From NCBI GenBank assembly GCA_948567375.1, contig OX419758.1:54265473-54329472 (forward strand): 64,000 bases of DNA. Direction: 5' to 3'. A model generated the notes under the pieces. The model saw only the letters and a program-made list of their open reading frames with translations. It made no database searches and was not told where the DNA came from. This DNA comes from Lunularia cruciata. Its lineage: Eukaryota > Streptophyta > Marchantiopsida > Lunulariales > Lunulariaceae. Positions 55,216 to 64,000 of this stretch are shown piece by piece (the stretch's first letter is position 1; every line of letters starts with the position of its first letter). The translations under genes and the position numbers were made by a program.

Positions 55216-55813
55216 TGTGATACCAATAGCTAAGCATACGATCTAAGTGAAATTTAGTTTGGTAACATCTCAAAGGATTTTATACATGATGGACTAAATA
55301 GATCAGAAAGAAGTATCACCAAAAGTGTACTTCTACTAGTAGAGCAGAAATTGAAATATACCTAAAATCTTTAGAAGCAATTTTGAGGCCCCAAACGGAT
55401 GAATTAGACCTCAAAAATGTATGTATTCTCCTCCCAAGGAAGAGATGGCTGGCCTTCCCCCTCCCCCCTTTTATTGTCTCATCAAGAGCTTTCCAACGGT
55501 ACTTCCCATACAATTTGGAGATTCCTACAAGAAGAGTCTCCTAAAGATTCCCCTAAAGATTCTCTCTTGTGAACATTGGTTTGACCAACCAAATAGGACT
55601 AATCCAACATGTCACCCATGCATAAATCTAATTTGAGGGTGGAGATCAATGACATGTCACAAATCCATGTATCTTATCCAAGGGTTATGCTTCTGTTGGG
55701 TGTCTCTACTTTGTTATATAATAAAGCCAACGTGCTTCTTTGGGGCATCTTAGTTTGAGTGTGAAACTTGTGTTTTCTCTTTTTTGTTTCTCTATTATCC
55801 TTGAAATATTAGA
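55216..55813 (+). repeat. 3' LTR of D
   Basis: TGTGATACCAATAGC...CTTGAAATATTAGA (last CA decayed). 598 bp, single U3 unit like the 5' LTR. TATA-like TTATATAATAAAGCC at 55715. Confidence 0.85.
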
Positions 55814-56120
55814 GTGACTTCTAGAAGGAAGCTTCTTGAGAAACTTGGCTTGCACTCCAAGAAAGCGGCTCAAGGAAGCTTCTTGAGAAACTTGGCTTGC
55901 ACTCCAAGAAAGCGGCTCAAGGAAGCTTCTTGAGAAACTTGGCTTGCACTCCAAGAAAGCAGCTCAAGGAAGCTTCTTGAGAAGCTTCTCAAGAGTCTTG
56001 TATGGTCCCTATAAATACCAAAGTCAAAGCTCATGCTAGGCATTAGGTGTTTCCAACACTCAAGTGTCCTAATGTGATCTTCCATTCTACTATTTCTCTC
56101 CTTGGTCTTGGCCTTTTACA
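55814..56120 (+). repeat. G2 5' LTR, right piece
   Basis: GTGACTTCTAGAAGG... to ...TTGGCCTTTTACA, joining the left piece at 35959. TATAAATA at 56011. It contains a 47-bp triplication. Confidence 0.82.
55832..55972 (+). repeat. 47-bp tandem triplication in the G2 LTR
   Basis: Three nearly identical units start at 55832, 55879 and 55926, each beginning CTTCTTGAGAAACTTGGCTT. Other delta LTRs have one copy. Confidence 0.93.
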
Positions 56121-56121
56121 T

Positions 56122-56133
56122 TGGTATCAGAAC
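56122..56133 (+). other. PBS of G2 (initiator tRNA-Met type)
   Basis: TGGTATCAGAAC one base after the LTR end. Confidence 0.85.
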
Positions 56134-56399
56134 AAGAATGGGATGGATGGAATTTATGGATCACCAAATCCATTTCCACCAAACCATTGGGATTTTTTTG
56201 TTTGGGTACTACCCAAGCATCATTTCACATAGTTCATCACCTCATGGTTTGGATATAATTTTCTAAATATAATCACCTTGTTTGAGGGACCCTTGGTACT
56301 TCAGGTTGTAACTTATGGAGAACAATGGACATATGATAGTGTTGTATCTATGTGTTAATAAATCAGATAGTTTGCAAATGGTGTGATAGAGTAGTAACC

Positions 56400-57359
56400 A
56401 TGGCAGAAATATTTGAGGTTATCATTACTATGTAATAATAAATGGAGCACCTTACTCAATTGTTGGATGAACAAGATCATTAATGACAAGAGCATATAGA
56501 GAGAGTATTAGTTTGAGAAGGAGAAGACAAAATTTTATTTCCAAAACCCAAGGTTTTGTAGGCAAGAATCTCTCGGGTGCAATGGAGAATTATATGTTTG
56601 ACTACAAATATTATTTTGAAGCTACCAATCTTCAAGATGAACAAAAATAGATTCTCTTGACTTCTAGCCAATTGGATTGAGTAGCAAAGCTATGATGACA
56701 ATTTTGAGTGGAACAAACAAAACTAAAAATTGTTGCACCAATCTTAACATAGGCAGAATTCAAGAGTGCAATAATAGGTTGATTCAAAGCTATAAATGGC
56801 ACATGAGCTACATGAGATAGGTCGGCAAAGTTGAAGCAAATTGAATTTATAAAAAGTTACATCATACAATTCTAGAACACTATCATGCAAATTCCAAATA
56901 TATTGGAAGAGGAAGTTCCGTATCAATTTGTGAGGAGCTAGAAGTCATGAATCAAATTAGAGGTAACTATGCAAGAGTAACAACACTTAGAGGAAGCCAT
57001 GCAATTTACCAAACACTTTGATTCCCTAGTTGTAATAACTTGATCTTGACCTAGACCTCCACAAAACCTACCAATACACTACATATGGGTGAAGGAGCCA
57101 GCACCAATGGAGATTGATACCATTCAATAGAGACCATCTGGCACCATAGAGAGAGAAAATTGTGATAAAATGGTGATGGTTTCTATTATTGCCAAATTGG
57201 ACATCACATTGCTGAATTTTTGCTCAAGAATGGGTGACCTAAACAAGTCACCCAAATGGAGTTTGTGGAACAAAATGATCAAGAAAATAAGGAATCACAA
57301 TAGGAGATTTTAAGCCACCTATTGGGAACTTGATTAGTTCCAATGGGATCAAAGGCTCA
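56400..57359 (+). pseudogene. gag: Delta G2 gag, broken
   Basis: ATG at 56400, then a reading parallel to G1 gag (26037-26960) with more stops. The knuckle region is at about 57176-57220 (CFYYCQIGHHIAEF-like: second and last Cys lost). Confidence 0.65.
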
Positions 57360-57959
57360 ACGTATGCAAGTTTTTTTCACTTGCAAGATATGATATCTAA
57401 TTGTGGTTATAGAATTTTGGTTGATTTGGAAGTTCATAAAATATTTTTCCATGCAATTAGCAAAGAAATTATGTATTCCTACCAAGCTAATAATTAGAAG
57501 TAGAATGATGATGGCAGATGATGGAAAGTGTTCTATATCTAGTACTTTGTACCTTATTACCTTCAAGATTGAGAACAAGTATTTGGAGTGTATGAGGTTT
57601 GTAATGGCACCTCTACACTATGATGTAATTCTAGATTTACCTTAGCTTTAATGTCATAAAGTTCAATTTGATTGGAACCAATGAAAAATTCAAGTACAAC
57701 ACCAAGGTAAGAATTTCTGATTAGGTTGTTTGGCTCTTCTGAGTAAGACACCTAAGAATAGTCAATCACAGAATGGGAGGTTTTTTAGGAAAGCAGCCAT
57801 AGAGTAAGCTTTGGAGGAAGATGAGTCCCAAGATGAGAAATTTGTTAGTGAAACAGCCATAAAGCAAGCTTTGGAGGAAAATAAGTCTATTTTTGTGATG
57901 TGGATCGAGTAGATTGTGCATGGAGGATCTAAGGAGGATCAAAAACCTCATCAAGCAAT
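57360..57959 (+). pseudogene. Delta G2 protease and linker, broken
   Basis: RILVDL near 57415 (catalytic Asp followed by a frameshift), then an open stretch to FVMAPLHYDVILDLP (57645). The Lys/Glu linker that follows (57780-57900) carries repeats like G1's. Confidence 0.7.
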
Positions 57960-58830
57960 GGTTGATAAAAAATTCCATGAGTTTTCAGATTGTGTTTTTG
58001 GATGATCTGCCAAATGGATTACCCTCTGATCATAGTACGCCCTTCAAGATTGAGTTATTGCAAGCAAGTACTCCAATGAGTAGACAAATCTATCGGCTCA
58101 CACCAAAGGAGTTGGAGGAGTTGCAAATAACACTTTTGGAATTTTTGGAGAAAGAGTTCATACGACATAGTATATCTCCCTGGGGAACACAGATACTATT
58201 CATTCCAAAAAAGGATGGAGGACTTCATTTCTATATTGATTACCATGGGCTCAATAAACAAAAAATGAAGAATGCATATCCCTTGCCTCAAATTGATGAC
58301 TTGCTTGATCAATTGAGTGGAGAATGATATTTCTCCAAGTTGGATCTTTGCAACGGCTATTGGCAAATCCTCATTGACAAGGAAGATGTGCAAAAGACCG
58401 CCTTTTGCACAAGGTATGGGCATTTTTAATGGAGAGTTCTACCTTTTGGGCTCACTAATGCTCTAGTAGTTTTCATGGATCAGATGCATAGGATATTGGA
58501 TGGACTATTGGATCGATACATGGTGGTGTTCTTTGATGATATTTTAATCTATAACAAGATAGAGGTAGAACATGCAAATCATATGCAAGAAGTCCTAAGA
58601 TGACTACTACAATAGAAGTTTTATTGCAAGAAGTGAAAGTGTACCTTTTGGTAGAGGAAGTTATATTCTTGGGTCACAAAATCTGATCGGAGGAGATCAA
58701 GATGGAAGAGGAGAAAATCAAGGCCATCACTGGTTGGCCTACTCCAAAAGATGCTACAAAAGTATGGGCATTTAATGGATTAGCTAGTTTTTACTAACGG
58801 TTCATCCACTACTATGCTCATGTAGCCACA
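57960..58830 (+). pseudogene. Delta G2 reverse transcriptase, broken
   Basis: Open at 57914-58327: [53 protein letters not shown]. Then YFSKLDLCNGYWQI and the box [10 protein letters not shown] near 58530 (Leu to Phe; both Asp kept). Confidence 0.82.
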
Positions 58831-59295
58831 CCATTGAGCTTTCAATGGACCAATAAGCACAAAGAAGCATTCTAGAAGCTAAAACATATAGTGTCTTCAA
58901 AACCAAGTCTTCAACAATATGATCCTCAATTACCTTGTGTGGTTGATTTTGATGCTTCTAACTTTGCAATGGGAGCCATGTTGCAACATGAATTCCCAGA
59001 TGGGTTACATCCCATTGCCTTTCTATCTTGCAGGCTAAATACAAAAAAAAGAAATTATTCAACTCAAGATCAAAAACAACTAGCAATTGTATATGCGACC
59101 AAGGTATGGAGACATTATCTCTTGGGGAGACAAGTGATCATGGAAATTAATCACAAACCTTTGTTGCAAACATTACACTTGGAATACATGAAGAGTCGAT
59201 ATCATCAAGAGGAAGAACACCTACAATTGTTTGAGATCAAACTTGAGTACAAACCTAGTTGGTTCTACATCATCCTTGATGCACTATCACGATGA
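58831..59295 (+). pseudogene. Delta G2 RNase H (134 open codons)
   Basis: Open at 58891-59295: VVDFDASNFAMGAMLQHEF (catalytic Asp), LHPIAFLSCRLNTKKRNYST, QKQLAIVYATKVWRHYLL (Glu site now Gln), VIMEINHKPLLQTLH (Asp site now Asn), ILDALSR at the end. Confidence 0.85.
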
Positions 59296-60560
59296 CCTAA
59301 TTTGAAGTCTCTTCCTCTCATCATGGTGACAATTATGATGATATCAATTGACTCCAAAGTCCATATTGAGTTTAAGACCATTTTACCATAAGATCTCTTC
59401 TTTCAGATGGTACAAGGTCATCTTCAACATACAACAAGGAGTACAACACCTTCTCTCTCAAGGAAGGCCTTCTATTTTGTGAGAACCAGATTTATGGTCT
59501 AGCCAAAGGTGATCTCTGACTTGTGTGCCTCCAAGAAGCCCATGACTTACCAATCGTTGGTCACATGGGTGTGGACAAGAACTTAGGTACTCTTTAATGC
59601 CAATGGTGGTGGCCCAACATGACACAAGATGTTGAAGAGTTTGTCCAATTGTGTGAGAGTTGCGAATGCAGCAAGGCCAACAACCAAAAACCGAGTGGAC
59701 TTCTTCAACCACTCCCCATTCCAACTACTCAATGGAACATATGAGCCTTGATCTCATCATATCCTTGCGCAAGATGAAGCAAGGTCACACTACAATTGTG
59801 GTGTTTGTGGAACTTATTGAGAAAATCCATTTGACACCAACCTTTGATATTGTGGATGCCCCAACATTAGGGTAAATCTACTTTGATATTGTCTTCAAGC
59901 ATCATGGGATGCCATGTGTACTCATCTTTTATTGTGATCCTCAATTCCCTAGGAAATTTTGGCACGCACTCTTCTAGATACTTGGCACCAAGCTTGCTTT
60001 GTCCATGACCTATCATCCTCAAATTGATGGACAAATTGAAAGTGAAAATTGCAGCTTGGAGGATATGCTTTGTGCCTTTGTCAACATTCACCATACTATT
60101 TGGGATGAATGTCTTGCAATTGTTTAGTTTGCATACAATAGTTCCAAATAGGCAAGCATTGGATTCTCTCCTTTTTTCCTCAATTTTGGCCAAGATTCAC
60201 TTGTTCTAGATTCCTTTTGTGCTCCTCCTTGATCTCATATCCCTCATACTTCCACCTTCTTGACCTTCTTCTTTGTTGCTTAGAATTGTTAGAAACAATA
60301 TGCAGACCATCATTGTTGTGATCTCACCTTTCAAGTCAATGATAAGGTCATGCTCTCCTCGAGTAATTTACCCCTCCCACTTGATACCCAAGTTCATAAA
60401 CTTGCCTCTAATTGGATAGGACCCTTTGATTTCACCCAAATCATCTCTCCTATTGCTTATCAACTTGCCTTGCCTGGTCATATGAACATCCACTCTATCT
60501 TTCACATTTCCATATTGAAACTATTTGTTCCTAAGCCATCTTCTTTTTCCTCTTGTGTCC
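59296..60560 (+). pseudogene. Delta G2 integrase, broken
   Basis: Zinc domain GHMGVDKNLGTL-like (59560) with CESCECSKANNQK-like (59655), core around 59790-59950, SMTYHPQIDGQIESENC (60005; Glu kept), then WIGPFDFTQI and YQLALPGHMNIHSIFHISIL (60415-60515). Confidence 0.8.
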
Positions 60561-60800
60561 AACCTCCTCCTCCTCCTCCTCTCGTCTCTATCAATAATCA
60601 CGAGGAGTATGAAGTTGATTGTATCATTGTGCATTGCCACATTCAACAAGACTGTTAACAACATACGGAGTACAAGGTCCTTTGGAAAGGGTATCCCCTT
60701 CATGATGCCACATGAGAACCTCTTTCTCATCTCCAGAATGCACAAATGGCCATCCAAGAGTTTGAAGCTTCAATGGCAATGAGTACATCATCAACTAGCA
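60561..60800 (+). pseudogene. Delta G2 chromodomain
   Basis: After a short Pro run, NNHEEYEVDCIIVHC (60595), then TEYKVLWKGYPLHDAT (60665). The final Trp is replaced by a stop. Same order as in G1. Confidence 0.75.
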
Positions 60801-60811
60801 ATGGAGGAATA

Positions 60812-61210
60812 TGTAACAATATGGAGTTTAACAACAAAGTTAGTTCGGGCTAACAAAGTAGTGAATAGGCAAAATTGGCCTTGAATATTCTTGAAGTATC
60901 TAGAAAGCTTCTTGGGAAGCTTCTCAGCTAGCTTAGCTTGCACCCCAAGTAGGTAGCTTCTAGAAACTTCCAACTAGCTTAGCTTGCATGCTAAGTAGGC
61001 AACTTCTAGAAGGAATCTTATTGAGAAGCTTCTTGGTTAACTTGGCTTGCACTCCAAGAAAGCTTCTTGAGAAGTTTCTCAAGAGCCTTGTATGCTCTTT
61101 ATAAATATCAAGGCTGAAGCTCATGCTAGCCATTTATAGTTTTCCACACTCAAGCGTCCCAATATGATCTTCCACTCTCTTATTTCTCTCCTTGGTCTTG
61201 GTCTTTTACA
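60812..61210 (+). repeat. 3' LTR of G2
   Basis: Preceded by PPT-like ATGGAGGAATA. TGTAACAATATGG...GGTCTTTTACA, 399 bp, with intact TG and CA ends. Confidence 0.88.
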
Positions 61211-62459
61211 AATCCAATAAATATCATATTGCCTAGTGTGCCACACTAGACATTCCAAATTTCTATGTACATTGTAGGAAATATGGGCATACTATGGCAA
61301 TTTGTAGAACATTGCAAAGATGCCAAGAACCTTGAGAAGAGAGAACACATGATGCAGACATTGTCCCCAACAACACAACTTCAATCAACATTTATGGGAC
61401 CATACTTTGCAAGGAGGAACAGGCAATGACAAGGATGAGGACCACCTAGCCCGGATGTACATTGTCACATTTGTAGTGAGAACCACTATGCAAGTCAATG
61501 TCCTAATAAGCCCGCTTGCTGCATGTTCTGCACATGAGCACATACTATGACACAATTCCCCAACTTTTGAAATTTCATCACCCAAGTTCACAAAGCACCC
61601 ATATAGAATGAACAAAAAAAGCCATCATGTACTAAATCCTCATGGCTCTAATGGGATTGTGCACTTCATTGCAATTGAAGAGAACCCCTCGGAAGGAGAT
61701 GCATGCTTTATAGAAAATCATGCCCCCATGGAGGCAAACATCTCTTACTACATGATCCTGCACTTATGCAGTGCCAGATCTAGTGAGCAATCCGTCCTTT
61801 GAAATCCACTCCTCCATGGAGACTGATGATGAACTTCCATGGGAGTATACTTCACAGCCGGTCTTGGAGATGTACTATGCCATGATTCCCATGTTTGACA
61901 CATTAACCAAACACCCTTCTACTTTGGTCATTCATAACTATGACATCTTTAACAGATCTGGCTAACACTCAATCCAATATTACCCTCAAACAACTTTTCA
62001 AAGTAGCTCCCACAGAGCACCTAATGCTTCAGACATTTTTGTTGAAAGAGCATCCCAAAGTGCATTCCAACAACTCTGTGAATGACGTGATTCCCCCAAG
62101 CATTCAAACTCCTATAACTTCAACCTTGCTTGTGGGAAGCCCACAATCTCCAACTACAAAAAAATCTCCAACTAAGGGAAGACCTCAAAGCACTCTAATA
62201 AATGAGGTGACAAATGAGCATCAGGTGTTGTATACAAAGACCCACTACCCTAATATTCCTAACTATTGAAGGCAATGTCATTCCAAATTGTCAATTGACT
62301 CAAGCTCCTCCATCAACATTATGACAAGGAGTTATGCAAATATTAAGATTGGAAGGCATGACTAAAACTTTGACCCTTCTTTGAATGGCTAATACAAATT
62401 CCTGAAGTACTCATACAAATAACTCATTACAAATTCCTGAAGTTGTTTAACTGCCGCAA
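61211..62459 (+). pseudogene. Athila/Tat-like nucleocapsid to protease linker remnant
   Basis: Three Cys/His clusters: 61264-61305 (CRKYGHTMAIC, first Cys now Tyr), 61463-61501 (CHICSENHYASQC) and 61517-61558 (CMFCT-stop-AHTM). Later, an open stretch at 61940-62269 has DLANTQSNITLKQL, very like DLASTSANVTFKQL in the alpha linker at 2677, and a Ser/Thr/Pro-rich part. The triple-knuckle-then-linker order also matches alpha B. The family is probably related to alpha but different. It is the sequence into which G2 inserted, or next to it. Confidence 0.5.
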
Positions 62460-63737
62460 GTTATGCAGTCACCTTTGAAAGGATTGGCTCAAAGGGACAA
62501 ACGGAGCGGAGCGGAAACACATACCTTGATAGCAACCAAGTCTTTACTGATGAGGTCCCTCGGAAATCCGCATTCAGCCAATATCATTCACGGACGGCCT
62601 TCAGCAAAATGCTGTACCACAGTTCAGCAGGTGCAGACTCGAACTCAATTATTGGGAGAGATGGGTAGCCAAACCCTCTTCCAGAGTGCCCGACTTCAGA
62701 ATTGAGAATTGGACAAACCGAGGCTACTGCCTCAGTTTGTCTCAGTTCACGTCCAAACGACTCTACATCTCCAGATAACTCCTCGGACATTTCTTCAGCT
62801 TGAAATCTGACATCACCCCAGACATCTTGAATGCATTTTGAATCGACTTCCACCAGGTGAATATATAGAGGAACGATGACAATTGACATTCAGCCCAACT
62901 CATTTCCAAACTGGTCAATTCTTTTGTGTCCAACTAGTAGACAATACAAAAGATTCCATATGTGAAGTTTTGGTAGCTTTTTCATCTATGTCTGTTCCAC
63001 GTAATTATGGTTATGTTGGAAATCTTTATAGATTTTTCCTCTAATAAGACCAAACATCTTCAGCTGAACAAAGTTCCCCATCTTTGTTATAGTCTCCAGC
63101 AGTAGAACTGCTGATCCTAGATAGACTGCTGATAAACTGCTGTAGAACGCGGAAATGTCGACGGGAAATATTTGCGAGAACGGGAACGATCTTATTGGAG
63201 TTCCAGAGATTCCCCAGCTTGTATTGAAATGAGAAGGCACTAAACCATCGCCAGTTAGACATGCGACGAATGCGCTGTAGACCATAACCAATTGATCACT
63301 GTCTGCATCACCTGCATTGGCACAACAGGATCTACCAACTCGCTGAGGCCCACCTACGTCTACGGTACATTGATAGAGGACTTGTTCAAGAAACTCAGCA
63401 GCGTCGTTGCATTCATAACAGGCCCACAGATCCCAGAAATCGCCGCCCCGGCTTCCGCCTCCTCATGCGTGGTAATGCACTTCTTGTTATGGCATTTCTT
63501 ATTGTAGACCAAAGTAGGGTCCAAAGTCCAAGATATCCGCTGCCGCGACGTCCACCACATTAGTGTTATATTTATCGGTTGCACATTGGACCGTGACAGA
63601 TGGGCTCAATTTCGAATAGGTGCTCAACCAACTTAGCACCTTCAGTCCATGTTTATAAGATTCAGGGAGCAAATGTTAGATTGTTGGAGAGCTTCATTTC
63701 ACCTTGAAATCTAAAACTGGCATGTAAACTATATAGT
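62460..63737. other. Unassigned CpG-rich block, possible gene remnant on minus strand
   Basis: Base use differs from the rest: many intact CpGs (for example ACGGAGCGGAGCGG at 62498, GACGTCC at 63548). No LTR-element domain was recognised. The minus strand has open stretches of about 100 codons (62889-62584, 63291-62986) and a good splice-donor match AAG/GTATGT near 62524. Two Cys-rich segments (CHNKKC; CYEC) lie in different frames. The product is not recognised. Confidence 0.35.
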
Positions 63738-63905
63738 TTTGAACCTCAATCATATATATAGTTTAACATAGTCTTGAATTTAAATAGGAAGTGCCCCTAT
63801 CAGATTAAACAAAGACCTACAAATAACTTTGAACCTCAATCATATATATCGTTAACTTATTCTTGAATTGAATTGGAAGTGCCCCTATCAAACTAAACAA
63901 AGACG
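63738..63905. repeat. 90-bp tandem duplication at right edge
   Basis: TTTGAACCTCAATCATATAT at 63738 recurs at 63828. The shared part runs through GGAAGTGCCCCTATCA and AAACAAAGAC. Nothing else is recognised to 64000. Confidence 0.85.
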
Positions 63906-64000
63906 AAGAAGAGTGTCGGAATCCAGAACTCAAGCACTAATAACATACTAATCCAATTTAAGAACTACTGAACATACTACGGAGGTGGACAGCTTGAAAA

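Larger units (their letters stand above)
35960..55813 (+). mobile_element. Beta Ty3/Gypsy chromovirus D (host of J, E and a gamma LTR)
   Basis: 5' LTR 35960-36541, PBS 36543, gag, knuckle, PR, RT, RNase H broken by J (40601-42499), integrase broken by antisense element E (42960-53933), chromodomain, PPT and 3' LTR 55216-55813. About 6.3 kb before insertions. Both LTRs hold a single 172-bp U3 unit. Target duplication has decayed (ACGAT left, GTGAC right), but the delta LTR running into each end confirms the limits. Confidence 0.85.
35824..61210 (+). mobile_element. Delta chromovirus G2, 5' LTR split by element D
   Basis: The 5' LTR survives as two pieces, 35824-35959 and 55814-56120, separated by beta element D. 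Then PBS, gag, PR, RT, RH, INT, chromodomain, PPT and 3' LTR (60812-61210). The left end of the LTR is lost at copy F2. Right flank is AATCC. All coding domains are broken. Confidence 0.85.

Noticed and set aside
63041..63584. A Cys-rich secreted or receptor-type plant protein on the minus strand
   Set aside because: Cys-containing stretches lie in different frames and no family spacing could be confirmed; listed only as unassigned.

Overview
This window is plant intergenic DNA made almost entirely of decayed, nested LTR retrotransposons of the Ty3/Gypsy superfamily. I see no intact host gene, rRNA, tRNA gene, CRISPR array or bacterial operon. A plant source is indicated by primer-binding sites matching plant tRNA-Asp, initiator tRNA-Met and a tRNA-Glu-like end, by FIDD-type (Athila/Tat-like) and FLDD-type (chromovirus-like) reverse transcriptases, and by chromodomains after two of the integrases. 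The heavy decay and deep nesting suggest a large-genome seed plant, perhaps a gymnosperm; the species is not determined. All comparisons were made by eye, without alignment software.

Four families are named here. ALPHA: giant LTRs (TGTGGTACCCACA...GTTGTCACA, about 3.7 kb), tRNA-Asp PBS. BETA: LTR TGTAATACCAATAGC...TATTACA, iMet PBS, chromodomain. GAMMA: LTR TGTAACACCC...GGCTCACA, tRNA-Glu-like PBS, 4-bp target duplications, an extra ORF before gag. DELTA: LTR TGTAACAATATGG...CTTTTACA, iMet PBS, chromodomain.

Layout. 1-14516: alpha element B (end of 5' LTR, PBS, gag, PR, RT, RNase H, INT, PPT, 3' LTR), carrying an alpha solo LTR (A, 3103-6807) in its protease and a beta solo LTR (11935-12671) in its 3' LTR. 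14517-21056: delta element G3, split by a diverged antisense alpha solo LTR (I, 15357-20247) that itself holds a short gamma LTR. 21348-34885: gamma element F on the minus strand, split by delta element G1 (25316-31032). 34886-35823: recombined debris ending in an opposite-facing gamma LTR. 35824-61210: delta element G2, whose 5' LTR was split by beta element D (35960-55813). D holds a gamma solo LTR, an unknown 1.9-kb insert (J) and the antisense beta element E (42960-53933); E in turn holds alpha solo LTR C (47434-51133). 61211-62459 is an Athila/Tat-like gag-to-protease remnant. 62460-64000 is an unassigned CpG-rich stretch.

The most notable observation is that the alpha LTRs carry a long protein-coding region inside U3: a globular N-terminal domain, an acidic linker and a long coiled coil, about 780 residues if unbroken. 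Solo LTR C, bounded by a perfect 5-bp target duplication, shows that this coding region belongs to the LTR. The same domain core is readable in all four alpha LTRs, including the very diverged copy I. This placement resembles retroviral genes carried in the 3' U3, such as MMTV sag, and I do not know of a described plant equivalent.
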